64,000 bases of DNA, taken from contig NC_080164.1 in the NCBI RefSeq assembly GCF_950295315.1, positions 15,456,882 to 15,520,881 on the forward strand. The letters run 5' to 3'. Made by a program: the position numbers and the translations under genes. The notes beneath the pieces are model-generated. The model saw nothing but the letters and a program-made list of their open reading frames with translations, was not told the origin of the DNA and searched no databases. Each line of letters starts with the position of its first letter. The stretch's first letter is position 1. Source of the stretch: Erinaceus europaeus (lineage: Eukaryota > Chordata > Mammalia > Eulipotyphla > Erinaceidae). Below are positions 21,397-31,274 of the stretch, in pieces.

Positions 21397-21439
21397 ACAA
21401 GGAGAGCAGGCCTTCCTGGGGGAGCCATTAAGTGAGGTT

Positions 21440-21527
21440 TTCTTGTGGCAGCTGAGGAAATAGCTCTTATATCTGAGGCTCTAAGGTCACTGGTTCAGTC
21501 CCCAGCACCATCAAAAGCCAGAGCTGG
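21440..21527 (+). repeat. SINE-C
   Basis: GGTTCAGTCCCCAGCACC, AAAAGCCAGAGCTGG. Confidence 0.8.
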
Positions 21528-21745
21528 GGGTGGGGAGGTCAGTGTGGTGGTGGCATACCTGGTAGAACACATATGCTACCATGCACAGGGATCCTGGTTC
21601 AAGCTCCTCGTCCCCACCTGCAGGGGGGAAGCTTCACCAATGGTGACGCAGGGCTGCAGGTGTCTCTCCTTCTCTGTGTCCCTCTTCCCTCTCAATTTCT
21701 CTCTCTCTCTATCCAAAGTAAATAAATAAACAAAACAAAACAAAA
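21528..21745 (+). repeat. SINE-B
   Basis: GTGGTGGTGGCATACCTGG head, GGTTCAAGCTCCTCGTCCCC, ending in CAAAACAAAACAAAACG. Confidence 0.88.
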
Positions 21746-23071
21746 CGAAACGATCAAAGAGACAGAGTTTGCATTAAATGTTTTTCCTGGCTTGGGTTCC
21801 AAGCTTCAGAACCTCTCCTGCAAAACCTTCTGTTGGTCAAAGGCATATTTTAGGGTGGGAGATGTTTGCTCCCCAACATCAAATAGAAGGAAGATGAGGT
21901 AGCACCAGCCTCCTTCCTGTACCTGCCTGCAGTTTCTGGCCTGCGGGACAGGCTTTCATGTGAGCTGCTATGTCCTTCATGTCTGCATCCCAGCACCTGT
22001 GAGCTGGACCTCAGTCCAGCCAGCATCTCTCAGAGCCGTGTCAGGAAGGCTGGAGGGAGGGTCTGACCACGAGGTTTTGCTGTCCTCTCTACAGTTTTCT
22101 CATTTATTTCCTTAAAACCCACAGCAGCAGCCCCTGGTTTGGAGACAGTGAGGTCTGCAGGTCTGAACCCTGGACTTTTAGGCCTGTTTGAGGAACAGCC
22201 TGCAGACCTGCCCCATGTTCAGAACTAGCCCAAGGCCCTGTGCCTTCTGCCAGGCTGGAGTCGGGTGTTGAGGAGGGCATGGTACCTGCAGCCAAGACTT
22301 GGGGGGACAGTTACCCAGGGCTGTTGGAGAGAGCGGAGTCCCTTTTCTGAAGTCCATCCGTTGAGGTCCCAAATGACAGAACTGGCTTCTCCTAGAGGCC
22401 CTCCTTGGAGCCCCCATTACTGACCACCTCTTACCCCAAAGGCCTCTGTGTGGTTAGAGTCATTTGCACTGAAGTGGCTCACTCTCCCAAATGGCCCTCA
22501 GACCGGAGCCTTGCCAGATGTGTTTGCTCTGCAGCCAGAGCATTTGTGTAAGAAGTGGCATTAGGAAGCCAGGCACTGAGGAACAGAGTGGGTGGGGGCT
22601 CCCCACATGGCTTTGTTTCCTACATCAACTGAATCCTCTCTTTGTGGGGTGGGGGGTAGGTGAGCATGGTCAGCTGGCCCCCACACTGTTTGATCGCCAG
22701 TAATGTCCTAGCACTAAGACTTCATAGCAGGAAAGGAGACCCCTCCCTCCACCATCTACATGGAGAAGATGGGCTTTCAGAAATGGGTCCCTCTGCTTCC
22801 TGGCCTTTTCTGTTCTGCCCAGACTGGTGAGATCCTGGGGGAGGGGGAGGCCCCACTGTGAAACCAGGCCAGCCTGAGGCCCCAGCCCAGGGTCAGACTG
22901 CGGTGCAGATGCATTTTCACATTAATAATGAATGTTGATGTTAATTTGCCATCAGTTCACGTAACATTCTATAATGGAAAGGGCCCCTGGAGAGAGGGAG
23001 GAGGGAGAGAGGAAGAGAGGGAGTGGGAAGTGAAGGAGAAGGAAGGGGGGGGAACAAAGAAGTGTGCAGCT
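21746..23071. other. Longest repeat-poor stretch of intron 1
   Basis: About 1.3 kb with no SINE, L1 or LTR recognised. The AT-rich piece 22915-22975, with ATTAATAATGAATG and TTAATTTGCCATCAG, has the look of a conserved noncoding element. That is an impression only. Confidence 0.45.
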
Positions 23072-23196
23072 TGGCTGGGGAGATAGTACAGGTTTTATGC
23101 AACAAACTTTCATGCCTGAGGCACTGAAAGCCCCAGGTTTAATCCCCAGAATCACTATAAGCCAAAACTGAGTGATGCTCAGGAAAAAAAAAAAAG
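23072..23196 (+). repeat. SINE-C
   Basis: GGGGAGATAGTACAGGTTT to CTGAGTGATGCTCAGG plus an A tail. The provirus inserted 23 bases downstream. Confidence 0.88.
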
Positions 23197-23219
23197 TGGG
23201 GAGCTCATGAGAGACAGAG

Positions 23220-23519
23220 TGTTGGTATGTTTCATATTGGTTTGCCCCCCTTCCCCCCAACTCTGAGAGAAATGGTTTGGCCCTTGCTAGTTTCGCGCCC
23301 CTCTTTCTCCCCACCCCGTATGCTAAGGACGTCCAGAGTCCCAGCAGCAGCAGCGGAGGAAGAATGATAGGGAAGCACATGGTGTGGTGATTTGCCTGTT
23401 CATGAATAAAGATTAAACTGCAGCTTCTCAGCCCAGCCGTGTGTCCCCGAGTCTCTGGTCGTCTCTGTCTACCACCACGAAGCTAGTCCGGCCTGCTGGA
23501 GCTCCGAACCTTAACAACA
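23220..23519 (+). repeat. 5' LTR of the provirus
   Basis: TGTTGGTATG...CTTAACAACA with AATAAA at 23405-23410. It contains three tandem CAG units (23341-23352 region). It shares the first ten bases and the AACAACA end with the solo LTR at 18970. Confidence 0.93.
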
Positions 23520-23521
23520 AA

Positions 23522-23536
23522 TGGCGCCCAACGTGG
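23522..23536 (+). promoter_or_regulatory. Primer binding site, tRNA-Lys type
   Basis: TGGCGCCCAACGTGG begins three bases after the 5' LTR. It fits the 3' end of the lysine tRNA used by many class II retroviruses. Confidence 0.88.
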
Positions 23537-24240
23537 ACGTGACCTGCGCATCTCTCAGATAAGTGAAGGCAATTTGGCTACCTATGTACTATGGTCTTCT
23601 CTTCTGCTTGTGAAGAGATCTCCAAAGGCCTCTGCCCTTTCTTCACAAGACTGTTTCGCTGTTTCTGGAACATTTATCTCTGGACCACTCTGTGGTTTCC
23701 GCCCAGCACCAGCCCGCAAGAGCCCAATGCCAGCCCACATGAGCTGGCTTTCCACTGTGTGGTGCGGGGCATTGGGTGTGGGCTCCCTCCATGCTGCTCA
23801 GCCGCTGGGAGCAGGGCGGCAGACATGGCAGGGCCATGGGGCAGGGCCGCGGCGGCCTATCCTGGCCACCCCGGGGCACCTCGGCCCGCGCCTTCTGCAT
23901 GGCTGGCCCACCCGCTCTCGTGCTATCAAGTCTGGACGGATCCTGGACCACCCGGAGACCACGGGCTCCCTGCCGAAACTGGGCCCCCTGGCCAAGATCC
24001 TCAGCTCGGGTCTGAAGGCAGACGAGCTAGAATATGCAAAGATTCGTCCAGAGATCGCAACCTGAAATTCCTAGAAGTGAAGCTGCCCAAGAGGACACCG
24101 CTAGACAAGGCACTCCCCGAATGGCTAAGACAGTACAGATCTGAATTCGTGTTTGAAATGACATGTCTTCGTAACAAAAGTTTCTCTCCTTGTGTACTAA
24201 AGACCATGTTTACATGTGTGTTTAAAGTTTGGTAACATTA
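23537..24240 (+). other. Provirus interior, GC-rich segment of unknown origin
   Basis: Bases 23780-24010 are markedly richer in G+C and CpG than the AT-rich remainder of the interior. Two overlapping frames stay open: 23574-24065 (163 codons) and 23591-24235 (214 codons). Neither resembles a retroviral protein that I recognise. The first has an ordered-looking C-terminal part around GRILDHPETTGSLPKLGP; after a stop at 24063 the other frame continues with KFLEVKLPKRTPLDKALPE. This could be a piece of host transcript carried into the element, with a frameshift near 24060, or a decayed leader. I cannot name the source. Confidence 0.45.
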
Positions 24241-25230
24241 ACTTTAAGGTTAAAAATGTAACTTTAAGGCTAAATTCTCACTAGACAAAGTTAAATGAAA
24301 AAGGTTTTCAATGTAATTCTCATAAAGATAAAATTAACTTACATTTAAGGTCTGAGGTAAAAATTAATTAATATCTTTTAACTAAGTTGGTCTAAAAAAA
24401 AAACCTGCGCACATCTAGGGTGTGTCTCCATCTTGATTGGGTGTAACAAAAGGTTAAAAAGACGTTGATATGTAAAACTCTCAAATTCCTTCTCAATTAG
24501 AAACTTTAGATTGCGCTATGGTTATGCTAATAATTCTCATGCCTGAGGCCTTTTTCTCTCTATGGTTCATGTTTGCCTTTCCATATTTTATTGTTTGAAC
24601 TTTATTTATTTTTGTTTTGTTTTGTTTGAACTTTAAATAGCCTTGGAATCGTGCTGGAAGAGACTTCCAATTGTGATAGAGTTATCAATTGTGGTAAACT
24701 TCTAACCTGCTACAAGTTTGTTTCATAGTAAGTAAATTGCAGCTGTCAAGTTCTCTACAGAAAAGCAGAATTCCGATGGCTGACATTCCCCATGGAGACA
24801 GACGTACAACAATTCACCCCCTGGCGATTCTTCGGTGGACATCTGCTTTGGACTCGCAATTCTATCGGACTCACTGGTACACCTCGGACACTTTGCACAA
24901 AACTAGCAGCTTCCCTTATGCTGCTGGGTTTCTCAAAGACTGACTGCAGCCATGCCTTGGGACTCTAGGCCTGACCCTTCCCCATGCTAGAAAATGCCTG
25001 TCGAGGCAAGTACGCCCCCCAGAGGCAGGAAATGTTTTTTTAAGCTGATAAAGTTTTGCCCAGAGGCAAAAAATGGCCCCCTCAGGCCTTCCCTTGGCAG
25101 CACACTGGTTCTTGTTGCCTGCTTACATGTTTCTCCATGTTTGTGCCAGTTTCTTTTTTGAAAATGCCTGTGCGATATAGGTTTCTGTTCACCCCACATC
25201 CCTGGTACTCTGGTCATTTAGTTAAAAACA
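24241..25230 (+). other. Provirus interior, AT-rich noncoding part
   Basis: Many repeats of AACTTTAAGGTTAAA-like sequence at 24238-24300, then low-complexity TTTATTTTTGTTTTG near 24600. Stops occur in all frames, with no retroviral domain. The region 24950-25090 shows GAGGCA-containing repeats (CGAGGCAAG, AGAGGCAGG, AGAGGCAAA). Confidence 0.6.
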
Positions 25231-25239
25231 GAAGGGGAA
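25231..25239 (+). promoter_or_regulatory. Polypurine tract
   Basis: GAAGGGGAA directly before the 3' LTR, the usual primer for plus-strand DNA synthesis in retroviruses. Confidence 0.75.
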
Positions 25240-25240
25240 T

Positions 25241-25540
25241 TCTTGGTATTCTTCATGTTGGTTTGGCCCCCTTCCCCCCAACCCTGAGAGAAATGGTTTG
25301 GCCCTTCCTAGTTTCATGCCCCTCTTTCTCCCCACCCCCTATGCTAAGGATGTCCAGAGTCCCAGCAGCAGCAGCGGAGAAAGAATGATGGGGAAGCACA
25401 TGGTGTGGTGATTTGCCTGTTCATGAATAAAGATTAAACTGCAGCTTCTCAGCCCAGCCGTGTGTCCCCGAGTCTCTGGTCGTCTCTGTCTACCTCCGCA
25501 AAGCTAGCCTGGCCTGCTGGAGCTCCGAACCTTAACAACA
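25241..25540 (+). repeat. 3' LTR of the provirus
   Basis: Same length as the 5' LTR. Its first dinucleotide is TC instead of TG. AATAAA is at 25426-25431. Differences from the 5' LTR fall in U3 and near the U5 end; the stretch from about 25391 to 25492 is identical. Confidence 0.93.
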
Positions 25541-25632
25541 ACAGAGGAGGAAGAAAAACTCCCCATACACACACACAACTATGCCTGTCTTCCGGGACCT
25601 TGGAGAAGAGTCTTGGGATGCAGGGGGACGTT

Positions 25633-25635
<3 letters not shown>

Positions 25636-25689
<54 letters not shown>
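25636..25689. repeat. (GT)n microsatellite
   Basis: 27 GT units without interruption except near the end, 315 bases upstream of EFR3B exon 2. Confidence 0.97.
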
Positions 25690-25692
<3 letters not shown>

Positions 25693-26003
25693 AAGGCAGA
25701 CTCACATGTGTGCAAACAACTCTAGGAAATCAAGGCATCGTGATCTTTACTTCCCAGCTTGATGCCGTATCCCTGGAGGGGTCCCAGGGTCTGGCTTCCT
25801 GAGCCTGGGCTGGTTGGTGGCTTCGTGAGTGCAAAAGCCACTGTATCTTCTTTCCCCAAGGAAAGAGGGAATGAATGGCCAAGGCTTTGGAATTGGGCCT
25901 TTGGTGGGGAAGGGAGGGCATTTCGGCCCTGGAAGACTCCTGCTGGTTCCTGGCCTTGCTGCTCACTCATGCCCCCCCCCCACCTTTTTTTCTCTTCCCC
26001 CAG
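25690..26003. other. End of intron 1 with exon 2 acceptor
   Basis: Single-copy sequence ending in a long pyrimidine tract (25971-26000) and CAG at 26001-26003. Confidence 0.8.
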
Positions 26004-26080
26004 GGGTGTGTGGCTGCTGTGGGGCCCTGCGGCCCAGATATAAGAGGCTGGTTGACAACATCTTCCCAGAAGATCCTGAG
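26004..26080 (+). CDS. EFR3B: EFR3B exon 2 (about residues 3-28)
   Basis: EFR3B anchors the PI4KA-TTC7-FAM126 complex at the plasma membrane, where it makes phosphatidylinositol 4-phosphate. This exon starts in phase 1: GG completes the Gly3 codon. It then encodes VCGCCGALRPRYKRL and VDNIFPEDPE, ending on a codon boundary before the donor GTGGGT. The cysteines at residues 5, 7 and 8 lie in the cluster known to be palmitoylated in the EFR3 family, and the following RPRYKR is a basic membrane-facing patch. The acceptor has a very strong pyrimidine tract. As far as I recall the human protein, the match is complete. The paralogue EFR3A has a different cysteine arrangement (CCCC). The start codon is in exon 1, outside the window. 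Confidence 0.95.
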
Positions 26081-26374
26081 GTGGGTGCTGTCCCCGGCCC
26101 CCTGCCTCTCACAGTCTAGCTCTGAGGGGCTGCCCCAAGGGGAAGGCCCTGGCTGTGGGATCCACTCAGACAGACCAGGGCAGTGGCCATGGCTTGAGTT
26201 GGGAGGCTGGAAGGGGGTGGGCAGCTGTTCTGGTCAGAAGTCTGAGGAGATGTGGATCTCTCTGGAGTCAGTGTCTGCAGAAGGTTCTGGAAATGTGTCT
26301 GGCCATAACTGCCCATTGCTCTAAACAGACCTATCCTCCTCACACTTGTCTGGGTTGTATTTTCTTGAACAGTT
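26081..26374. other. Intron 2, unique sequence
   Basis: Donor GTGGGT, then GC-rich single-copy sequence. No other feature is seen. Confidence 0.7.
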
Positions 26375-26410
26375 TTTTTCTCTCTCTCTCTCTCTCTCAT
26401 TTTGATATAG

Positions 26411-26485
<75 letters not shown>

Positions 26486-26493
26486 AGAGAGAA
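26375..26493. repeat. (TC)n and (AC)n microsatellites
   Basis: (TC)n at 26375-26398, (AC)n at 26411-26482 with one missing base at 26441-26442, then a short GA run. Confidence 0.95.
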
Positions 26494-26595
26494 TGAAAGA
26501 GATCATAGCACTGAACAAAAAGCTTCCTTTATCTTAATAGAGGTCAGGGTCATACCTGCATCACACACACCACCCAAGTGGGCTGTTTTGCTGGT
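26494..26595 (-). repeat. SINE-F fragment
   Basis: AAAAAGCTTCCTTTATC and CACCCAAGTGGGCTGTTTTG. Confidence 0.65.
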
Positions 26596-26599
26596 CCTG

Positions 26600-26745
26600 G
26601 CCTTTGCCATTCTTTTTCATTCAGAGACTGTATAGAGAGAAGGGGTGCTCCTCCCAGTGCCACAGACACCTCCCATGTGGCGCTAGAACTCAGCCTGATT
26701 TTGTGCATGGCCAGGCACTGTCCCTCCTTGGTGAGCTATCTTTAG
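26600..26745 (-). repeat. Inverted tRNA-SINE (E/F type)
   Basis: CTCCCATGTGGCGCTAGAAC and GTCCCTCCTTGGTGAGC. Confidence 0.65.
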
Positions 26746-27049
26746 ACCCATATATATATAGTTTGATTCTGGGACAAAGAGAGAGGAGCCAGAACCCCAC
26801 TCCAGTATCTACAAGTACACGCAGCACCAGGCTCAGATCAGAACCCGGGAGCTCAGAGCCTCACGCGTGAGAGTCATCTTGCGTCAAGACTGTGCCTCCT
26901 CCTCAGCCCACGAGCACTTCCTGCTGCAGGCCCGCACTTCCAGCAGCTTGGAGAAGATTCCCAACAAGTGCAGCTACTCTTCCTCCTCGTGGTTCATGCT
27001 GTGGTGCGGGATAGCAGCACGCCTGAACTCAGAGTTGCTTTCAAGGAGG

Positions 27050-27332
27050 TTTTTTTTTTTTTTTTCCTCCAGGGTTATCTCTGGGGCTCGATACCAACAT
27101 TACAAATCCACTGCTCCTGGTGGCCATTCCCCCCCCCCCATATTATTGGATAGGACAGAAAGAAATTGAGAGGGGGAGATAGAAAGAGAGATACCTGCAG
27201 TTAGATCTGCTTCACCACTTATGAAGCATCCCGCCTGCAGGTGGGGAGCCAGGGGCTCGAACCTGGGTCCTTGAGCAGGTCCATGTGCTTAGTACAATAT
27301 GTGCTTAACCTGGGGCACCACCTCCCGGCTCT
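27050..27332 (-). repeat. SINE-A variant
   Basis: Poly-T, CTCCAGGGTTATCTCTGGG, a short CCCCCCCCCATATTATTGG where others have the TTGTTG block, then CTCGAACCTGGGTCC and CACCACCTCCCGGC. Confidence 0.9.
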
Positions 27333-27345
27333 CTCAAGGAAGTCT

Positions 27346-27350
<5 letters not shown>

Positions 27351-27398
<48 letters not shown>
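27351..27398. repeat. (CA)n microsatellite
   Basis: 24 CA units. Confidence 0.97.
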
Positions 27399-27399
<1 letters not shown>

Positions 27400-27429
27400 T
27401 AATGTATATACATACCTGCACATTTACAA

Positions 27430-27630
27430 ACCAATTTTTTTCCTTATTGGGGGATTAATGGTTTACAGTCGGCAGTAAAATACAGTCGTTGTATTTTATG
27501 TGTAACATTTCTCAGCTTTCCACATAACATCTAACCCCCACCTAGGTTCTCCTCCACCATCATGTTCCAGGACCTGAACCATCCCCCAGTCCCAGAGTCC
27601 TTTACTTTGGTGCAGTACACCATACCAACA
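27430..27630 (-). mobile_element. L1 3' end, minus strand
   Basis: TTATTGGGGGATTAATGG to CTTTACTTTGGTGCAGTAC. Same 3' UTR as the copies at 12255 and 47247. Confidence 0.9.
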
Positions 27631-27689
27631 TTTTTATAAGTTTCTAGGGAATGAGCTTTGTACTTCTGAGCAGCCTCCCTGCCCAACTT

Positions 27690-28042
27690 TTTTTTTGTGT
27701 TTTGCCTCCAGGGTTATTGCTGAGGCTTGGTAATCCCCTGCTCCTGGAGGTTATTTTTTCCCCTTTTGTTGCCCTTGTTGTTTTATCGTTGTTGTGGTTA
27801 TTATTGTTGTTGTTATTGCTGTTGTCATTGTTGGATAGGACAGAGAGAAATGGAGAGAGGAGGGAAAGACAGAGAAGGGGAGAGAAAGACAGACACCTGC
27901 AGACCTGCTTCACCACTTGTGAAGCGATCCCCCCCCATGCAGGTGGGGAGCCGGGGGCTTGAACTGGGATCCTTATGCCAATCCTTGTGCTTCACGCCAT
28001 GTGTGCTTAACCTGCTGTGCTACCGCCCAACCCCGCGCCTGG
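27690..28042 (-). repeat. SINE-A, full length
   Basis: TTTGCCTCCAGGGTTATTGC, TTTGTTGCCCTTGTTG, ending GTGCTACCGCCCAACCCC. Confidence 0.95.
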
Positions 28043-28063
28043 CCCAACTTTTATTCTGTGTGA

Positions 28064-28150
28064 TTTTTTTTTTCTTGAGAGAGAGAGAAGGGAAAGAAGA
28101 GGATGAAACACCACCGCTCCATCATTCACAGTGCTCCCATGTGGGGTCTG
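28064..28150 (-). repeat. SINE fragment
   Basis: GAGAGAGAGAGAAGGG, then CACCACCGCTCCATCATTC and CTCCCATGTGGGGTC. Weak E/F-type match. Confidence 0.5.
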
Positions 28151-28194
28151 TCGGGAATCCTCCCTAGGTTCCCACACATGTTAAGATTCGCATT

Positions 28195-28412
28195 CTGGGG
28201 TCATGGTGCACCCAGTAGACAACACACATTATCATGCAGGAAGACCCAGGTTCAAGCCCCTGTTCCCCACCTGCAGGGGGAAAAGCTTCACAAGTGGTGA
28301 AGCAGGACTGCAGATGTCCCTATCTATCTGTCTGTCTGTCTATCTATCTCCTTGTCTCTTTCCATTTCTCTCTGTTCTAGCCAATAAAATGAATACTTTT
28401 AACAAAAAAGAT
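28195..28412 (+). repeat. SINE-B
   Basis: GGTCATGGTGCACCCAGTAG head, GGTTCAAGCCCCTGTTCCCC, CTAGCCAATAAAATG end. Confidence 0.88.
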
Positions 28413-28643
28413 AATTAAATTAAAAACACTGGGTTCTGCCCTCTGAGCCAACTCCCAGGTCTCATGTCAGTGACTTGTACTTAGAACTGTCATGTTTGGG
28501 GAGCTGTGCGTCTTGGCCAGGGGCCGGGTATCTGTCACCTGTGTACTCACAGGCCACCGTCCTGGGCACCCTGGTAAGCGCTGAGGTGGTTGGCTTCAGC
28601 GTGCCCGCAGCCACAGCCTGGGAGGGACCGTCTGTCTTTCCAG

Positions 28644-28771
28644 GACGGCCTGGTGAAGACCAACATGGAGAAGCTGACCTTCTATGCCCTGTCGGCCCCT
28701 GAGAAGCTGGACCGCATTGGCGCCTACCTCTCTGAGCGCCTCATCCGCGATGTGGGCCGCCACCGCTATGG
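28644..28771 (+). CDS. EFR3B: EFR3B exon 3 (about residues 29-71)
   Basis: 128 bp, phase 0 at the start and 2 at the end. It encodes DGLVKTNMEKLTFYALSAPE, then KLDRIGAYLSERLIRDVGRH and RY, with Gly71 split across the next intron. Acceptor TCTGTCTTTCCAG, donor GTGAGC. The segment is the first helical pair of the EFR3 armadillo/HEAT-like rod, which carries the basic surface that binds acidic phospholipids in the family. I recall every residue as identical in human EFR3B. EFR3A differs at several places (for example DMEKLTFYAVS), so the paralogue call is firm. Confidence 0.96.
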
Positions 28772-28947
28772 GTGAGCTAGGGGCAGGGGAGATGGGGCGG
28801 ACGGCGAGGGGGCCGGGTCCCTGCACCCTGCACCTCCACCAGGAAGCCCTCCATCACACCCAGGCCCTGGGCATTCCTGTAGCCCCCATGTGCTGTTTTC
28901 CTCAAACCAACCCTGCCTTCTCAGCTTACTGTCTTCCAAAGCATGGG

Positions 28948-29272
28948 GGGGTGGGAGGTGAGGGGTGGGGGTGGGGGGTTGACACATCTGGTTGAGCTCA
29001 CATGTTACCATTGCATGAGGACCAGTATTCAAATCCCGTCTCCACTTGTGGGGCCAGGGAACACAGAACTTCACAGACAGTGGAGCAGTGTTGCAGGTGT
29101 CTCTCCCCGTCTCTCTCTTCTCTATCTCTGCCAATCTTTTATCATCGAGAGAGAGAGAGAGAGGATAAAAAAGTGACTGCTGCTGGAAATGGTGGAGTTG
29201 CTGGCACCTGGCCCTAGTGATGACTCTGGTGGAAAAAATAATAAACAAAATAAAATAATAAATAAATAAATA
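28948..29272 (+). repeat. Mosaic SINE (B head, A-type tail)
   Basis: GGGGTTGACACATCTGGTTGAGC head, ending GTTGCTGGCACCTGGCCC, then GTGATGACTCTGGTGG and AATAAATAAATAAATAA. Confidence 0.75.
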
Positions 29273-29274
29273 AG

Positions 29275-29402
29275 GTAGGGGTCAGAGAGAGCTTAGTGGG
29301 TAGAGCACAGGTCATGCATGCATGTGCGCCAGGTTCAATCCCTCAGTCCCTGGCATCATATATTCAAGAACTGTGCCCTGTTGTCTCTCTCTCAAAAAAA
29401 CA
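29275..29402 (+). repeat. SINE-E
   Basis: GAGAGCTTAGTGGGTAGAGC, GGTTCAATCCCTCAGTCCC. Confidence 0.75.
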
Positions 29403-29407
29403 ATCAT

Positions 29408-29541
29408 AGGGTGAGGGTAGATAGCATAATGTTTCTGCAAAAGACTCTCATGCCTGAGGCTCCAAGGTCGCAGGTTCAATCCCCAGAACTACCATGAGCT
29501 AGAGCCGAGCAGTACTCTGGTCTTTCTGTAACTCTCTCGTT
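29408..29541 (+). repeat. SINE-C
   Basis: GGTAGATAGCATAATGTTTC to GTCTTTCTGTAACTCTCTC. Confidence 0.92.
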
Positions 29542-29702
29542 AAAGTAAAATCAACAGGGCAGAGGGTAGATAGCATAATGGTTATGCAAACAGACTCTCA
29601 TGCCTGAGGCTCCAAAGCCCCAGGTTCAATCCCCCGCACCACCATAAGCCAGAGCTGAACAGTGCTCTGGTTAAAAATTTTTTTTAAAAAGTAAAATCAA
29701 CA
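29542..29702 (+). repeat. SINE-C with target duplication
   Basis: The element 29557-29687 is flanked by AAAGTAAAATCAACA at 29542-29556 and 29688-29702. It inserted directly behind the tail of the previous SINE-C. Confidence 0.95.
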
Positions 29703-29749
29703 AAAAAATGTAACTGAGGTTTAATAATAATCTTGATAACAAGGAGAGA

Positions 29750-29882
29750 ACCAAGGAGATAGAGAAGAGGTAACACAGCAGACTTCTTGCCTAATGACCA
29801 AGACTCAATCCCTAGCACCATATGCAGAGCTGAGTGGTGGTCTGGTCTCTCTTTCTGTCTCCTGAAAACAAATAAATAAATA
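29750..29882 (+). repeat. SINE-E
   Basis: AGAGGTAACACAGCAGAC head, ACTCAATCCCTAGCACC, AAATAAATAAATAA tail. Confidence 0.7.
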
Positions 29883-29886
29883 ATCA

Positions 29887-30004
29887 TTTTTACCAGAGCA
29901 CTGATCAGCTCTGGCTTATGGTGGTGCAGGGGATTGAATCTGGGACTTTGAAGCTTCAGGCATTAGAGTCTCTTTGTGTAACCATTATGCTATCTACCCC
30001 CACC
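29887..30004 (-). repeat. SINE-C
   Basis: ACCAGAGCACTGATCAGC to GTAACCATTATGCTATC. Confidence 0.92.
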
Positions 30005-30354
30005 CCAGTGAATAAAATCTGTAAAGAGGAAAAAAAAAAAGGTAAGAAGGGAGCTATTTACATCCTAGTGAAAGACAAATTGGGGGACTTTGTCCACTAG
30101 AAGTCCGCTGAAGTGAAATGATTATCTGTCTGCCAAGAGAGGACTTGCTATGTTTAGAAGAGAGGACACAACTGTTTAAAAACTTAAAGATTTTGATGTC
30201 AGAAAAGAAAGCATCAACAATTAAATGATAAATAGCCCAAAGAAGTAGTTTTTGAAAAATAAGACACAGGATTCAAATGCATATATGAGTAGTAGGCAAC
30301 AAAGCCTGGGGGGTAGACTGGAGAACTTGAAATATATCTTTGAAAGTGTGTGAT
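30005..30354. other. Intron 3, unassigned
   Basis: AT-rich; no repeat or gene recognised. Confidence 0.5.
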
Positions 30355-30510
30355 CCGGCCAGAGAGAGCTCAGGAGGTAGAGTGTGTGCCTTGCCGTGTG
30401 TGTATTTTCAGCCCTGGCACCATGTGAAAGTGCCAGGATCTTGGAGGAAGCTCGGGTCCTTTGGCATCTCTCCATCTCTCTTGACCTTTCTCTGTGTGTG
30501 TCTGTCTAAA
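30355..30510 (+). repeat. SINE-E
   Basis: AGAGAGCTCAGGAGGTAGAG, CACCATGTGAAAGTGCC, CTGTGTGTGTCTGTC tail. Confidence 0.75.
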
Positions 30511-30551
30511 TGAGAAGGCAGCCCAGGATTAGTGGAAATGTGTATGTGTGG

Positions 30552-30832
30552 GTGTTAGGCGGTGGCACACTGGGTTAAGTGCACATAGTACGAAGCGCAA
30601 GGACCGGCCCAAGGATCCCAGATCGAACCCCCGGCTCCCCACCTGCAGGGGGTCACTTTGCAAGTGGTGAAGCAGGTCTGCAGGTGTCTATCTTTCTCTC
30701 CCCCTCTATCTTTCCCTCTCCTCTCAATTTCTGTCTGTCCTATCAAAAAAAAATTTTTTTTTGAAAAATGGCTGCAGGATCAGTGGGTTCGTGGTGCAGG
30801 CACTGAGCCCCTGCGATAACCCTGGAGGCGAG
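30552..30832 (+). repeat. SINE-A
   Basis: GGCGGTGGCACACTGGGTTAAG head to CCCCTGCGATAACCCTGGAGG. The AACAACAA block is replaced by AAAAAAAATTTTTTTT. Confidence 0.92.
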
Positions 30833-31265
30833 ATATATTTATATATATGTAAGATGGGCTCTACCAACAAAACACAACACATTTTTATTCAGTATTTCCA
30901 CTTCTTATCTTTCATTCCAAGGAATGAATCTTAAATATAACTTAGTTTTATACATAGAGATGTTTGTTGTGTTATTAAAATGTGAAAATGTGCAAATAAA
31001 TTAAAATGCGCAGCAAGAGGTGAGTTCAGTAAATGGTGTTTATCACTTGGTTGGGAGCATCTAGTCAAGAAAAGCACTATACGTCTTATAATGTGGAGCA
31101 TGCCTGAAAAATGGAAAACAGAATACACGATTTTGCACTCTGTGTTTAGAATCAAGTTAGAAATAATCACCAAATCTTAATGCCTGGAAAATGCAAGTAA
31201 AATGAATAAACCCAAATATTAAGAGCACTGCTAGGTGAGCCCTAAGATGGGGGCTTTGATTGTTT
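30833..31265. other. Intron 3, AT-rich unassigned block
   Basis: No SINE, L1 or LTR recognised. Could be an old repeat. Confidence 0.45.
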
Positions 31266-31274
31266 TTCTTTTCC

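Larger units (their letters stand above)
23214..25546 (+). mobile_element. Short non-autonomous endogenous retrovirus (ERV2-like)
   Basis: Two 300-bp LTRs at 23220-23519 and 25241-25540 flank a 1,721-bp interior. ACAGAG is duplicated at 23214-23219 and 25541-25546. A lysine-tRNA-type primer site follows the 5' LTR and a polypurine tract precedes the 3' LTR. I see no gag, protease, polymerase or envelope reading frame, so it must have relied on proteins from other elements to copy itself. By eye the LTRs differ at about 18 of 300 positions, so the insertion is not very recent. Confidence 0.93.

Noticed and set aside
23574..24235. A retroviral gag gene in the small provirus
   Set aside because: The position is right, but I see none of the usual capsid or zinc-knuckle motifs, so I describe it only as an unknown segment.
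1..26003. EFR3B exon 1 inside the window
   Set aside because: No ATGTACG-type start with a GT donor in a CpG-rich setting was found; it most likely lies upstream.
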